This document shows positions 9,392-18,481 of a DNA stretch of 64,000 nucleotides, one piece after another. The stretch's first letter is position 1; the number at the start of each line of letters is the position of its first letter. Under the pieces are notes generated by a model. That model was not told the origin of the DNA. It made no database searches and saw only the letters and a program-made list of their open reading frames with translations. Made by a program: the position numbers and the translations under genes. The DNA comes from Acetobacter sp. (GTDB taxonomy: Bacteria > Pseudomonadota > Alphaproteobacteria > Acetobacterales > Acetobacteraceae), in assembly GCF_022483985.1 (NCBI RefSeq), contig NZ_JAKVME010000001.1, forward strand, positions 2,572,082-2,636,081, given 5' to 3'.

Positions 9392-9458
9392 ATTGTCTCA
9401 CCCTGCGTTATGAAAGAGGCATATTTCGTTTTTTTTCCAGATAAAGAACGCACCTTTC

Positions 9459-11012
9459 ATGCCTTTTTCCGGTCCTGCCCGCCCCCTTCTGCTCTCTCTC
9501 GGCCTGTCGGTCTCAGCCTGCTCAGTAGCCCTGTGTTCATCAGGCATGGCCGCCCATGCAGAGTCCGCACCAGCACCCATGCCGCAAGTGACCATCGACG
9601 CCCACGGCGTTCCGGGCAGCTTCGCCGATCTCGCGGACCGTCTGCTGCCCGCCGTGGTCAATGTCTCGACCACCCAGACCATGAAGGGCGATTCGGACGA
9701 CGAGGATGAAGGAGACGAGGAAGGCCCGCAGATTCCGGAATTCCCGCGTGGCTCGCCGTTCGAGAAGTTTTTTCACGACTTCATGAATCGCCAGAACACG
9801 CCCAACGGGCCACCGCGCAAGATGCAGGCGCTCGGCTCCGGCTTCATCATCGACCCGTCAGGCTATGTGGTGACCAACAACCACGTCATCCGCAAGGCCG
9901 ACCGCGTCACCGTCACGCTACAGGACAACACGTCCCTCCCGGCGAAGGTCATCGGCCATGACGACCGCACCGACCTCGCCCTGCTGAAAGTCACCTCGCC
10001 TCACCCGCTGCCCTTCGTCTCGTTTGGCGACAGTGACACGGCCCGCGTCGGCAACTGGGTGCTGGCCATCGGCAACCCGTTCGGTCTGTCCGGCACGGTG
10101 ACGGCGGGCATCGTCTCGTCCCGTGGCCGCAATATCGAGCAGGGACCGTACGACAACTTCATCCAGACCGACGCCCCCATCAACAAGGGCAATTCCGGCG
10201 GCCCACTCTTTGACATGCACGGCGCGGTCATCGGCGTGAACACGGCCATCTATTCTCCTTCCGGCGGCTCGGTGGGGATCGGATTCTCCATCCCATCCAA
10301 CGAGGCGCGCGGCATCATCGAACAGCTTCGCAGGACCGGCCACGTCTCGCGCGGCTGGATCGGCGTGCGGATTCAGGACGTGACCCAGGAGATCGCCGAC
10401 GGTCTCGGACTGAAACCGGCGCGCGGCGCTCTCATCGCGGGCGTGGACGCCAAGGGTCCGGCGGCGAAGGCGAAGCTTGAGACCGGCGACGTCATTCAGG
10501 CTCTCAATGGCAAGCCGATCGAGGGTCATGCCCTGCCGCGCCTGATCGCCGACCTGCCCGTCGACTCACAGGCCACGCTCTCGGTCTGGCGTCATGGAAA
10601 GATGCAGGATCTTGCCGTGACCATCGGGGCTCTGCCCGAGCCGAAAGAAGAGACCCAGCCGGATCATTCCGAGAAGCCCGGAAGCCACCCTGCCGACAAA
10701 TCCGCAGATTTCAGCGCTTTCGGCCTGAAGGTTTCCGGACTGACGGAAGCAAACAGGAAGAAATACCGCCTTCCCGAGGACCAGAAGGGCGTGGTGATCA
10801 CCAGCATCACCGATGGCGGCGCGGCGGCCGATCGCGGCCTCAAGGAAGGAGATGTCATCACCGAGGTCCAGCAGGTCGGGGTGAACTCGGTGGCTGATCT
10901 GCGCAAGGGGATCGAAGCGGCGCAGAAGGAACAGCGCCACTCCGTTCTGCTGCTGGTTCATGACATGGACGGGCTGCGCTGGGTGCCTTTCCCGCTGGAC
11001 GGCTCCCGCTGA
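9459..11012 (+). CDS. Do/Deg (HtrA) family periplasmic serine endoprotease
   Basis: Envelope quality-control protease. A signal peptide (about 1-34) precedes a trypsin-like domain with the triad His142 (VTNNHVI), Asp172 (DDRTDLALLKV) and Ser246 (NKGNSGGPLF). Two PDZ domains follow (about 300-385 and 415-510; GWIGVRIQDV and GVVITSITDGGAA). An acidic insert of Asp/Glu (78-90) lies before the protease domain. Length (517) and architecture match DegP/MucD-type proteins. Confidence 0.95.
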   Translation: MPFSGPARPLLLSLGLSVSACSVALCSSGMAAHAESAPAPMPQVTIDAHGVPGSFADLADRLLPAVVNVSTTQTMKGDSDDEDEGDEEGPQIPEFPRGSPFEKFFHDFMNRQNTPNGPPRKMQALGSGFIIDPSGYVVTNNHVIRKADRVTVTLQDNTSLPAKVIGHDDRTDLALLKVTSPHPLPFVSFGDSDTARVGNWVLAIGNPFGLSGTVTAGIVSSRGRNIEQGPYDNFIQTDAPINKGNSGGPLFDMHGAVIGVNTAIYSPSGGSVGIGFSIPSNEARGIIEQLRRTGHVSRGWIGVRIQDVTQEIADGLGLKPARGALIAGVDAKGPAAKAKLETGDVIQALNGKPIEGHALPRLIADLPVDSQATLSVWRHGKMQDLAVTIGALPEPKEETQPDHSEKPGSHPADKSADFSAFGLKVSGLTEANRKKYRLPEDQKGVVITSITDGGAAADRGLKEGDVITEVQQVGVNSVADLRKGIEAAQKEQRHSVLLLVHDMDGLRWVPFPLDGSR

Positions 11013-11148
11013 GCGGAGGGTGCGGGCGCAGGGAGGATGAGCGGCGGCCTTCCGGTCAGGAGGTTTGCCGCGTATGATCCCTTTTTCACGACCCGTCCGA
11101 CATTATCCATTCGGCTATTTCTGCAAACGCGACTGAGGATCTGACACC

Positions 11149-11499
11149 GTGACTGAGCTACGTCTGACGCTGAGGGTGGATGTGGATGGTCATCCCGCAC
11201 TCGGACATGGCAAGATTCGCCTGCTGGAACGTCTGGCCGAAACCGGCTCGATTTCAGCCGCAGGACGGGCCATGGGCATGTCCTACCGGCGGGCGTGGCT
11301 GCTGATCGACGCCCTCAACGACCAGTTCACCGCTCCACTGGTCGCCACCAGACCCGGCGGCGGCGGCGGCGCCCATCTCACGGAGACGGGGCAGGCCGTG
11401 GTCCGCTGTTACCGCACAGCGGAGCAGGATGCGGCGGCAGGCGCAAAAGGAGCGCTGGACGAGCTTGCCAGCATGGTCCGCCGCCCTCAAAAAGCCTGA
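11149..11499 (+). CDS. ModE/LysR-type winged-helix DNA-binding protein
   Basis: 116 residues, almost entirely one winged helix like the N-terminal domain of ModE: LGHGKIRLLERLAETGSISAAGRAMGMSYRRAWLLID is the helix-turn-helix, and the RPGGGGGAHLTETGQAVV wing is characteristic. The C-terminal molybdate-binding (TOBE) domains of full ModE are absent, as in many short homologues. Start is GTG with a GAGGA-like site upstream. It lies 82 bp before opgG, with no molybdate genes in view, so its target is unknown. Confidence 0.85.
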   Translation: MTELRLTLRVDVDGHPALGHGKIRLLERLAETGSISAAGRAMGMSYRRAWLLIDALNDQFTAPLVATRPGGGGGAHLTETGQAVVRCYRTAEQDAAAGAKGALDELASMVRRPQKA

Positions 11500-11581
11500 C
11501 CTTCGTGACAATCGAAACAGACTGGTACAATAGCTGACAAAAGATTCAGGTCTGTCCTTAATAACCGGGGGAACAAGAAGC

Positions 11582-13138
11582 GTGTCATCATCCGTCTTCC
11601 GCCGCGATCTGCTTCGTGCAGGCAGCGGCGTCGCATTGGCCGCCCTTACAGCAGACTTCATCGGCAGACCGGCCCGCGCCGCTGACGCCCCTTCCGCGCC
11701 GCCCGCGCCCACGCCGTTTGACAACAGCACTGTGACACAGATTGCCCGTAGTCTGGCCAGCAGACCGTACAGCGCGCCCGAGCAGTCTCTCCCCAAACCG
11801 ATTTCGAGCCTGACGTTCGACCAGTTCCGTTCCATCGAGTTCCAGCCTGACCAGGCGCTCTGGCACAACGACAATCTGGCGTTCGACGTCGAGTTTTTCC
11901 CGCGCGGCTTCCTCTACCCCCAGCAGATCGAGATGCATGAAGTCGTGGATGGAAAGTCCGCGCCGGTTCCCTACAGCCCCGACATGTTCCGCTACGGCGA
12001 CCCGATGCTACGGGTCACCGACAATCTCGGCTTTGCCGGTCTGCGCCTGCGCTATGCCATCAATACGCCCGGCGTGATGGAAGAGTGTGCGGTCTTCCTC
12101 GGAGCCTCCTATTTCCGCGCCGTCGCCAAGGGTCAGAATTACGGCCTCTCCGCACGCGGCTTCGCGGATGGAACAGGTGACCCGAAGGGTGAGGAGTTCG
12201 CTCTCTTCCGGGCTTTCTGGCTTGAAAAACCGCAGGCGGGCGTCGATTCGGTCGTCATTCACGCACTGCTGGACAGCCCGTCCGTGACCGGTGCGTTCCG
12301 CTTCACCATCCGTCCCGGTGAGACCACCATCTTCGATGTGCAGTCCACCTTCTTCCCGCGTGTCAAGATCGAGCAGTCCGGCATCGCCGCTCTCACCGGC
12401 ATGTTCTATTTCGACACCAACGACCGCACCCATGTCGATGACTGGCGTCCCGCCGCGCATGACAGCGAGGCGTTGCAGATCTGGACCGGATCGGACCAGC
12501 AGCTTTACCGGCCGCTGCGCAATCCGCTGGATCTCCAGTTCTCCGCGTTCAGCGATATCTCGCCGCGCGGCTTCGGGCTGATGCAGCGCCGCCGCTCGTT
12601 CCATGATTTCGAGGATCTCGCGCTCAACTATGAGAAGCGTCCGTCCCTGTGGATCGAGCCGATCGGGGACTGGGGAGCCGGTTTTGTCGATCTGGTTGAA
12701 ATTCCGACTCCCAACGAGGTCAATGACAACATCGTCTCCTTCTGGCGACCGAAAGAGCCGATGCAGGCGGGGCATGAATATGCCTACACCTATCGCATGT
12801 ACTGGGGCTGGGACGAGCCGTTCCCGACCGAACTGGCGCGGATCGGCGCGACCCGTGTCGGCGCTGTGACCGACCACAAGGACGCCCGGTTCTTCGCCAT
12901 CGACTTTACCGGCGGACCTGTCGAAAACGCCGGTCCGGACGCAAAATTCCACCTTATTCCGCAAACATCCGCAGGAACGATCAAGAATGTGGTCGTCGAA
13001 CGCAATCCCAATATCAAGGGCTGGCGCACCACGTTCGAATTCTATCCCGGCGATGCAAAGCTCGCCGAAATGAATGTCGTTCTCGCCAATGATCAGGGGC
13101 CTGTCTCAGAACAGTGGGTATATCGTTGGACGCCATAA
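11582..13138 (+). CDS. opgG: Periplasmic glucan biosynthesis protein, OpgG/OpgD family (Tat-exported)
   Basis: Needed for synthesis or tailoring of osmoregulated periplasmic glucans (the MdoG domain). 518 residues: a twin-arginine leader (VFRRDLLRAGSGVALAAL, cleavage after about residue 33), then the large beta-sandwich domain recognisable by LTFDQFRSIEFQPDQALW, RGFLYPQQIEMHEV, YFDTNDRTHVDDWRPAAHDS and GWDEP. A Tat signal is typical of OpgD, but this is the only copy next to opgH, so it may fill the OpgG role. GTG start with a GGGGGAAC site upstream. Confidence 0.92.
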   Translation: MSSSVFRRDLLRAGSGVALAALTADFIGRPARAADAPSAPPAPTPFDNSTVTQIARSLASRPYSAPEQSLPKPISSLTFDQFRSIEFQPDQALWHNDNLAFDVEFFPRGFLYPQQIEMHEVVDGKSAPVPYSPDMFRYGDPMLRVTDNLGFAGLRLRYAINTPGVMEECAVFLGASYFRAVAKGQNYGLSARGFADGTGDPKGEEFALFRAFWLEKPQAGVDSVVIHALLDSPSVTGAFRFTIRPGETTIFDVQSTFFPRVKIEQSGIAALTGMFYFDTNDRTHVDDWRPAAHDSEALQIWTGSDQQLYRPLRNPLDLQFSAFSDISPRGFGLMQRRRSFHDFEDLALNYEKRPSLWIEPIGDWGAGFVDLVEIPTPNEVNDNIVSFWRPKEPMQAGHEYAYTYRMYWGWDEPFPTELARIGATRVGAVTDHKDARFFAIDFTGGPVENAGPDAKFHLIPQTSAGTIKNVVVERNPNIKGWRTTFEFYPGDAKLAEMNVVLANDQGPVSEQWVYRWTP

Positions 13139-13143
13139 CCGAC

Positions 13144-15279
13144 ATGCCCGGCGTCATCACCTCCGCCGGGTTCCATGCACTTCCCCCGGAAGCGCCCCTG
13201 TCCATGGAGACACAGAATCTCCATGCGCTCCCCGATCTGCATGGTCGTGAGCCCGTTTCTCCGACGGAGCCTCCTCTTGTCTCGCTCCGACGACTGGCGG
13301 TCATCGGTTCGGCTCTCGCGCTGACACTCTACGGCGCCTACCAGACTCACCTCGTGCTCGACGCCAACGGTTTCTCCGTGCTCGGCGTCATCATGGAGGT
13401 GCTGTTCATCCTGCTCTTCACATGGATTGCACTGGCCTTCACCTCCTCCATCGCAGGATTCTGGTCCCTGCTGACGCGGGGTGGTCTGGGGCTCGGCATC
13501 CATGCGGATGGGCCGCTCCCTGCACTGAACACCCGCATCGCGCTGCTGATGCCGACCTACAACGAAGATCCGCACCGGGTAATGGCCGGTCTCCGCGCCA
13601 TTTACGCCAGCCTTCAGGAAACCGGACGGGCGGATGCGTTCGATATCTTCATCCTTTCCGACACCACCAATCCGGACGTGTGGGTAACGGAGGAAGCCGC
13701 CTTCCTCGCCCTGCGACGGGACACGGGCGACGACAGACATATCTTCTATCGCCGTCGCGCCAAGAACATCGAACGCAAGGCGGGCAATGTGGGCGAGTGG
13801 GTCCGCCGCTTCGGCAGCGCCTATCCGCTGATGGTCACGCTGGATGCGGATTCCGTCATGGACGGTCGCACTCTGGTCCAGATCGCCGCCGCGATGGAGC
13901 GCAACCCGCAGGTCGGCCTGATCCAGACCCTGCCCATCATTGCGGGCGGCACGACGCTGTTCGCCCGGATGCAGCAGTTCGCCGGACGGGTTTATGGCCC
14001 ACTGATCGCCCACGGCATCGCCTGGTGGCATGGCGCGGCGAGCAACTACTGGGGCCACAACGCCGTCATCCGCACGGCGGCCTTCGCCGAACAGGCCGGA
14101 TTGCCGCATCTGCCGGGACGCAAGCCGTTCGGCGGTCACATTCTCAGCCATGATTTCGTGGAAGCAGCCCTCATGCGGCGCGGTGGATGGGCCATCCACA
14201 TGGTCCCCGCCCTGCTCGGCTCCTACGAAGAAAGCCCGCCCTCACTGACTGACGTGGCCATCCGTGACCGCCGCTGGTGTCAGGGCAATCTCCAGCATTA
14301 CAAGGTCATCCCGACAAAGGGACTGCACTGGCTGAGCCGGATGCATATGATGATCGGCATCGGGGCCTATGTGACCTCGCCGCTGTGGCTGGTTTTCCTG
14401 CTCGTCGGCATCCTGATTTCGTTGCAGGCGCGCTTTGTCCGACCGGAATATTTCGGCGATACCAAGACGCTGTATCCGCACTGGCCGCAGGTCGATCCGG
14501 TCCGCGCGAAATACGTGTTCATCGCGACGATGGCCATTCTCCTCGCGCCGAAACTGTTCGCCTACATCGCCCTGCTCTTCAACAGAACGACGCTCAAAGG
14601 CTGCGGCGGCGCACTCCGGACTGTCTGCTCCATTCTGGTGGAAACCCTGATCGGCGGTCTGATCGCCCCGATCGCCATGCTGATCCAGACAGGCGGCGTG
14701 ATCTCCATTCTCAGCGGGCAGGATTCCGGCTGGAATGCGCAGCGCCGCGACGATGGCGGCGTGCCGTTCGGCGTCATCGTCAAGGGTTACTGGCGCTATA
14801 CCGTGTTCGGCCTGATTCTTGGCACGGCCGCGTGGGCCGTCTCCATTTCCCTGTTTCTCTGGATGACACCGGTGCTTCTGGGGCTGGTTCTGGCCATTCC
14901 ACTCGCAGCTTTCACGGCAAGCCGTGACGCCGGTCAGGTCCTGCGACGGCTGGGGCTGCTGCTGGTTCCGGAAGAAACCCAGACACCGGACGTGCTGCTA
15001 AAAGCCGCCGCCGCCATGCAGACGCCCGCACCCGATCTGCCGGAAGAGGCCATGATGGCGCTTCTTGCCGACCCGGCGCTGCTGGCGGCGCATCGGGCCA
15101 TGCTGCCACCTGCCCGCAGACCCGGCGACCCGATTGACGCGGAGCGTCTGGTGGGCCTGTTGAAGCTACAGGAAGCCCGGTCGCTGACCGAGGCGGAAAC
15201 GACGCTGACGACAAAAGAAAAAGCTGCGGCTCTGGGTGACGCCACGGCACTGGACCGGCTGGTAGCGTTACCGCGCTGA
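13144..15279 (+). CDS. opgH: Glucans biosynthesis glucosyltransferase H
   Basis: Inner-membrane GT2 enzyme that makes and exports the linear beta-glucan backbone from UDP-glucose. Catalytic features: LMPTYNEDPHRV, the LDADSVMDG acidic motif, GGHILSHDFVEAALMRRGGW, and the RRWCQGN motif (QxxRW class). Several transmembrane helices flank the domain. I chose the ATG at 13144 (711 residues), 5 bp after the opgG stop; a GTG at 13114 overlapping opgG would add 10 residues. Confidence 0.93.
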   Translation: MPGVITSAGFHALPPEAPLSMETQNLHALPDLHGREPVSPTEPPLVSLRRLAVIGSALALTLYGAYQTHLVLDANGFSVLGVIMEVLFILLFTWIALAFTSSIAGFWSLLTRGGLGLGIHADGPLPALNTRIALLMPTYNEDPHRVMAGLRAIYASLQETGRADAFDIFILSDTTNPDVWVTEEAAFLALRRDTGDDRHIFYRRRAKNIERKAGNVGEWVRRFGSAYPLMVTLDADSVMDGRTLVQIAAAMERNPQVGLIQTLPIIAGGTTLFARMQQFAGRVYGPLIAHGIAWWHGAASNYWGHNAVIRTAAFAEQAGLPHLPGRKPFGGHILSHDFVEAALMRRGGWAIHMVPALLGSYEESPPSLTDVAIRDRRWCQGNLQHYKVIPTKGLHWLSRMHMMIGIGAYVTSPLWLVFLLVGILISLQARFVRPEYFGDTKTLYPHWPQVDPVRAKYVFIATMAILLAPKLFAYIALLFNRTTLKGCGGALRTVCSILVETLIGGLIAPIAMLIQTGGVISILSGQDSGWNAQRRDDGGVPFGVIVKGYWRYTVFGLILGTAAWAVSISLFLWMTPVLLGLVLAIPLAAFTASRDAGQVLRRLGLLLVPEETQTPDVLLKAAAAMQTPAPDLPEEAMMALLADPALLAAHRAMLPPARRPGDPIDAERLVGLLKLQEARSLTEAETTLTTKEKAAALGDATALDRLVALPR

Positions 15280-15553
15280 TCCTGCCGTCAACATTTCAGA
15301 CATCCCCCATCAATCCGCCAAGCTGTTGAAGAACAGACCCGGCGGGCTGATAGGGCACCACGCGGTAGGAAACCTGTCCTGACCGGTTCTATCTCTATTG
15401 CGGAAATATACTGTGGCATGGCCACACCCGAAGCGGGCTGCCGCGTGACACACAACGGGTCAAATTACGCCCGCGCGATCCAGTCCGAGCGGATGCAGCC
15501 ACGAAACACAATACAATTGATTGTCGCCCATGACACCGGAACGACAGGCTACC

Positions 15554-16480
15554 TTACGAAAGTGAGGGATAATCGTCCGCTGGGTCATATATCCCACTCG
15601 CACCCCGGCCATTATTTTTTACGTGATAAAGCGCCATGTCCGAAAATTTTATGGAGTTCTCAAAATTTCCAGCATCTTTTGATGATGTGATGCCAGCAGA
15701 GAAAGAATAGCTGATTTCATTTGTCTTGTATAAAACCGGCTCAAGAGATTCCCTGATCCTGTCGATTATCTGCCCTGCTTCTTCCGATGTCGTTCGTGGA
15801 AAAATCAGCAGAAACTCTTCTCCCCCATATCTTCCAAGGAAATCCGAGCCTCTGATCCCTTTAAGAACAGATGCTACAAAATGCTTGATAACCTCATCAC
15901 CAGAATCATGACCATAACTGTCGTTTATTTTCTTGAAAAAATCGATATCAATTATTGATACTGAATACTCTATTCCACTTTCAATGGTATCATTCAGAAC
16001 CTTTACAATTCCCCTTCTATTGAAGACTCCGGTCAGATCATCCGTATACGACAATCTCTTCGCAATATCGCGATCCATTCTAATTTTCTTTGAATCGCTA
16101 TCACCAATACTCGTTATATTTGGGGCTATGCTGAGCATCCAGCCTGCGTCATCGACCGTTTCCGTCATCAGAAACCAGTCACCGTTACGCATATCGGTTT
16201 CAAATGATTTGAAACGCGTCTTGCCCCGACGTGATCTTGCGCCAGCAAGCCACTGTTCGAAATTTGCCGCATCTGCATGGGCTTTGCAGCCAGAGTTGTT
16301 TCTGGCTCCCCTGCGCATCAGCTCCGTCCAGGTCAATCTTTCATCCGGCTGAAGCGCAAATTCACGCCCGAACGCTTCGTTGAAATAAACCAGACGATCG
16401 GTTTCATCATATATGGCGACCAGAACATCCGAAGCGTCAAAGAGGGATAATATCTGCCTGCCTATATCCCCCCTCTCCAT
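15554..16480 (-). CDS. PAS-GGDEF diguanylate cyclase
   Basis: Makes the second messenger cyclic di-GMP from two GTP. 308 residues: an N-terminal PAS-type sensor (about 10-125, DVLVAIYDETDRLVYFNEAF), then a GGDEF domain opening with LSYTDDLTGVFNRRG and an active-site GGEEF (RYGGEEFLLIFPR). The product-inhibition I-site RGSD lies five residues before GGEEF, so feedback control is likely. No transmembrane helix. The coding region is clearly richer in A/T than its neighbours, suggesting later acquisition or relaxed codon use. Confidence 0.93.
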   Translation of the reverse strand: MERGDIGRQILSLFDASDVLVAIYDETDRLVYFNEAFGREFALQPDERLTWTELMRRGARNNSGCKAHADAANFEQWLAGARSRRGKTRFKSFETDMRNGDWFLMTETVDDAGWMLSIAPNITSIGDSDSKKIRMDRDIAKRLSYTDDLTGVFNRRGIVKVLNDTIESGIEYSVSIIDIDFFKKINDSYGHDSGDEVIKHFVASVLKGIRGSDFLGRYGGEEFLLIFPRTTSEEAGQIIDRIRESLEPVLYKTNEISYSFSAGITSSKDAGNFENSIKFSDMALYHVKNNGRGASGIYDPADDYPSLS

Positions 16481-16582
16481 TGCGGCTCCTCACAGAAAAC
16501 CCTGTTATTCTGTCTTGAAATATATAGATCGAAAATACCGGATAAATCATATTGATTAATGACCAGTAACCCACAACAAATC

Positions 16583-16618
16583 CGCCCTGATCCGTCGAAA
16601 ACCGGACGGATCAGGGCG
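16583..16618. other. 14-bp perfect hairpin between the diguanylate cyclase and bfr
   Basis: CGCCCTGATCCGTC and GACGGATCAGGGCG are perfectly complementary around an 8-nt loop. The hairpin lies in a divergent intergenic region where no gene ends, and no clear T-run follows on either strand. The rest of 16481-16860 is AT-rich. It includes AAAGAATTTTTCTT at about 16779-16792, just upstream of bfr, which could be part of an iron-responsive operator (guess). Confidence 0.6.
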
Positions 16619-16860
16619 CAGACATCTATTGTTTGATTACAGAACAGTCCTGCCGCTTACAGACCAGCAAAATCATCGACGTCACTGCACGATGGCCTTG
16701 AAATCACAGATATTTCTTGCCGACAGAACTGCAACTTCAGATGAGAATGCAAGTCACTTCTCATATCATATTGAAAAATAAAGAATTTTTCTTGCAAACC
16801 GACAAAATGCCGGTGTAAAGGGCATCTCATATCCACCACACATCAAAAGATGAGGCAGTC

Positions 16861-17346
16861 ATGGCGATCAAAGACCCGAAGGTCATCGAACACCTGAACA
16901 TCCAGCTCACCAACGAGCTGACGGCGATCAACCAGTATTTCCTGCATGCCCGCACGCTGAACCACTGGGGCGTGACACTGCTGGGCAAGAAGGAATACGA
17001 GGAATCCATTGAGGAAATGCGTCACGCCGACTGGCTGATCGAGCGCATCCTCTATCTCGGCGGCCTGCCGAACGTACAGCGCTACAACACCATTCTCATC
17101 GGCCAGAGCGTCAAGGAAATCCTTGAATGCGACCTGAAGCTCGAAGAGAAGGCCCTCGATGATCTGCGTGAAGGCATCGCGTACTGCGAGAGCGTCCGCG
17201 ATTACGTCTCCCGTGACCTGCTGCTCAAGATTCTCGACAATGAGGAAGAGCATGAAGATTTCATCGACCGTCAGTTCGACCTGATCAAGCAGGTCGGCAT
17301 CGAGAACTACATCCAGCTCAACTCCGCTCCCGCCAACGAGGGCTGA
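16861..17346 (+). CDS. bfr: Bacterioferritin
   Basis: 24-subunit haem-containing iron store that oxidises Fe2+ to a ferric core. The 161 residues carry all ferroxidase ligands, one position later than in E. coli Bfr: Glu19, Glu52, His55, Glu95, Glu128, His131. The haem-ligand methionine is Met53 (EEMRHADWLIER). GATGAGGCAGTC precedes the ATG. A strong terminator follows at 17419. Confidence 0.97.
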   Translation: MAIKDPKVIEHLNIQLTNELTAINQYFLHARTLNHWGVTLLGKKEYEESIEEMRHADWLIERILYLGGLPNVQRYNTILIGQSVKEILECDLKLEEKALDDLREGIAYCESVRDYVSRDLLLKILDNEEEHEDFIDRQFDLIKQVGIENYIQLNSAPANEG

Positions 17347-17418
17347 GAGCGGCACGCAGCTTCTCTCCGGCCCTGTCCGCAGCAGTTGCTGCGGCGATAC
17401 GGCCGGGGCTTATATTCC

Positions 17419-17451
17419 GACAGGCCGGGAAGCACGTCTTCCCGGCCTGTC
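17419..17451. terminator. Bidirectional terminator between bfr and the convergent unknown gene
   Basis: GACAGGCCGGGAAG / CTTCCCGGCCTGTC, a 14-bp perfect stem with the loop CACGT, is followed by GTCCTTTC. It serves bfr and probably also the minus-strand gene ending at 17458. Confidence 0.85.
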
Positions 17452-17457
17452 GTCCTT

Positions 17458-18093
17458 TCAGACACCCGCCGGAAGGCTGTGCCTGCGCTCCATGACCGGC
17501 CAGAGCACCTGTCCCACCGCCATGTCATTGTTCCGCCAGCGGGACACCGCGACCAGAGACGCCGCCGCGACCGGCCTGACCACCTCCGCGACCGGCTGCC
17601 GTCCCTGCGCGGACCGCACTTTCCCGGGCTGGGCCTGTCCATCGGCTATCACATCATCCCGCACACAGGCCCTGCTCAGCAGCCAGAATCCCGCCGACGC
17701 CAGACAGGCGCCAAGCTGCACCATCGCTACCGCGAAAGACGCAACGACATGATGCTGGGGAAACACTTTCTTCAGCAAAGCCTTCATGCCGCGTTCATCC
17801 CCCTTCTGCGCGAGGGCTGCGGCATCGAGCAGGATCATTTCCGTCACGCTGACCGATCCGCACTCGCGCATACGCACATCCAACGGATTCATGCCGAATC
17901 CGGAGCACCGGTCGAGAGCGCTCCGGAAAGCCGCGCCTAGCGCCTCCAAATCCTGCCGGAAAAACATGTCGCCCCAGCCCCCTGTTCCAAGGCGGCAACA
18001 GGGACGACCGGGGCCTGCGAGATACCGCAGCATCCACACAGCTACCCGTTCGTCACCGGAAAGTTCAGTCAGAGTATCGGAAGTCGCGTTCAT
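17458..18093 (-). CDS. Unknown protein behind a Fur-like box
   Basis: I do not recognise this 211-residue protein. It begins SGDERVAVWMLRYLAG and contains a Cys/Gly-rich stretch (GPGRPCCRLGTGGWGDMFF), a mostly helical middle (QDLEALGAAFRSALDRCSG, NPLDVRMRECGSVSVTEMILLDAAALA) and a hydrophobic segment near 127-145 that could be a membrane helix. The tail is basic and lacks known motifs. ATG at 18093 has GAGGG 6 nt upstream. Convergence with bfr, a shared terminator and a Fur-like box upstream suggest an iron-linked role (inference). Confidence 0.7.
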   Translation of the reverse strand: MNATSDTLTELSGDERVAVWMLRYLAGPGRPCCRLGTGGWGDMFFRQDLEALGAAFRSALDRCSGFGMNPLDVRMRECGSVSVTEMILLDAAALAQKGDERGMKALLKKVFPQHHVVASFAVAMVQLGACLASAGFWLLSRACVRDDVIADGQAQPGKVRSAQGRQPVAEVVRPVAAASLVAVSRWRNNDMAVGQVLWPVMERRHSLPAGV

Positions 18094-18146
18094 GGCACCC
18101 TCGGACCCGGGAGGTCCGCCTCCTGTCTTGCTGAACCCTCTTTAAT

Positions 18147-18172
18147 TGAGAACCATTCTTAATTGCAATTAA
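18147..18172. promoter_or_regulatory. Fur-like box overlapping a TTAATTGCAATTAA palindrome
   Basis: TGAGAACCATTCTTA matches 10 of 14 scored positions of the 7-1-7 Fur consensus TGATAATNATTATCA. It overlaps a perfect 14-bp palindrome, TTAATTGCAATTAA (18159-18172). It lies 54-79 bp upstream of the unknown gene starting at 18093, a normal operator distance. The match is weaker than the box at 54102. Confidence 0.5.
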
Positions 18173-18371
18173 AAACAGCACACTTTCCGGTAAAATCTGC
18201 ATAGGTCTATCCCGCCAGACATGCCCAAACGCTGTCCGGATCTCAAAAATATTCCGTCCCAATTAAAAATTACAGACTCAGGGACGATCCTTGGCCCTTC
18301 ACATCCGAGCCCGGTCTGATCGCCGCGACGCAAGCACCTCGTTCAACACTCAGTCTTGCGCAACATCCCGC

Positions 18372-18481
18372 GATTAGAACGGCATCCGCTCAGACTGGAT
18401 CACGGATATCGCTCTCACTCATTGTTCTCGAACAACTTTATCCGACCAGACGATCCCATCTGACCGGATGCTGCCTAACGC
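18372..18481 (+). repeat. Intergenic repeat family 2, copy 1
   Basis: About 110 bp beginning GATTAGAACGGCATCCG and ending in GGATGCTGCCTAACG, over 80% alike by eye to 56735-56844 on the other strand. It holds two potential hairpins and the conserved blocks CAGACTGGATCACGGATA and CAACTTTATCCGACCAGACGAT. It covers the comEC stop codon. The rest of the 18094-18474 gap is AT-rich promoter-like sequence. Confidence 0.85.

Noticed and set aside
13093..14199. 368-codon minus-strand frame over opgH
   Set aside because: Lies entirely over conserved opgG/opgH coding sequence, with a composition typical of shadows.
15418..15690. 90-codon plus-strand frame between opgH and the diguanylate cyclase
   Set aside because: Its 3' half overlaps the cyclase gene and its product shows no domain; codon use is unlike nearby genes.
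16657..16839. 60-codon minus-strand frame upstream of bfr
   Set aside because: AT-rich promoter region, no ribosome site and no plausible protein features.
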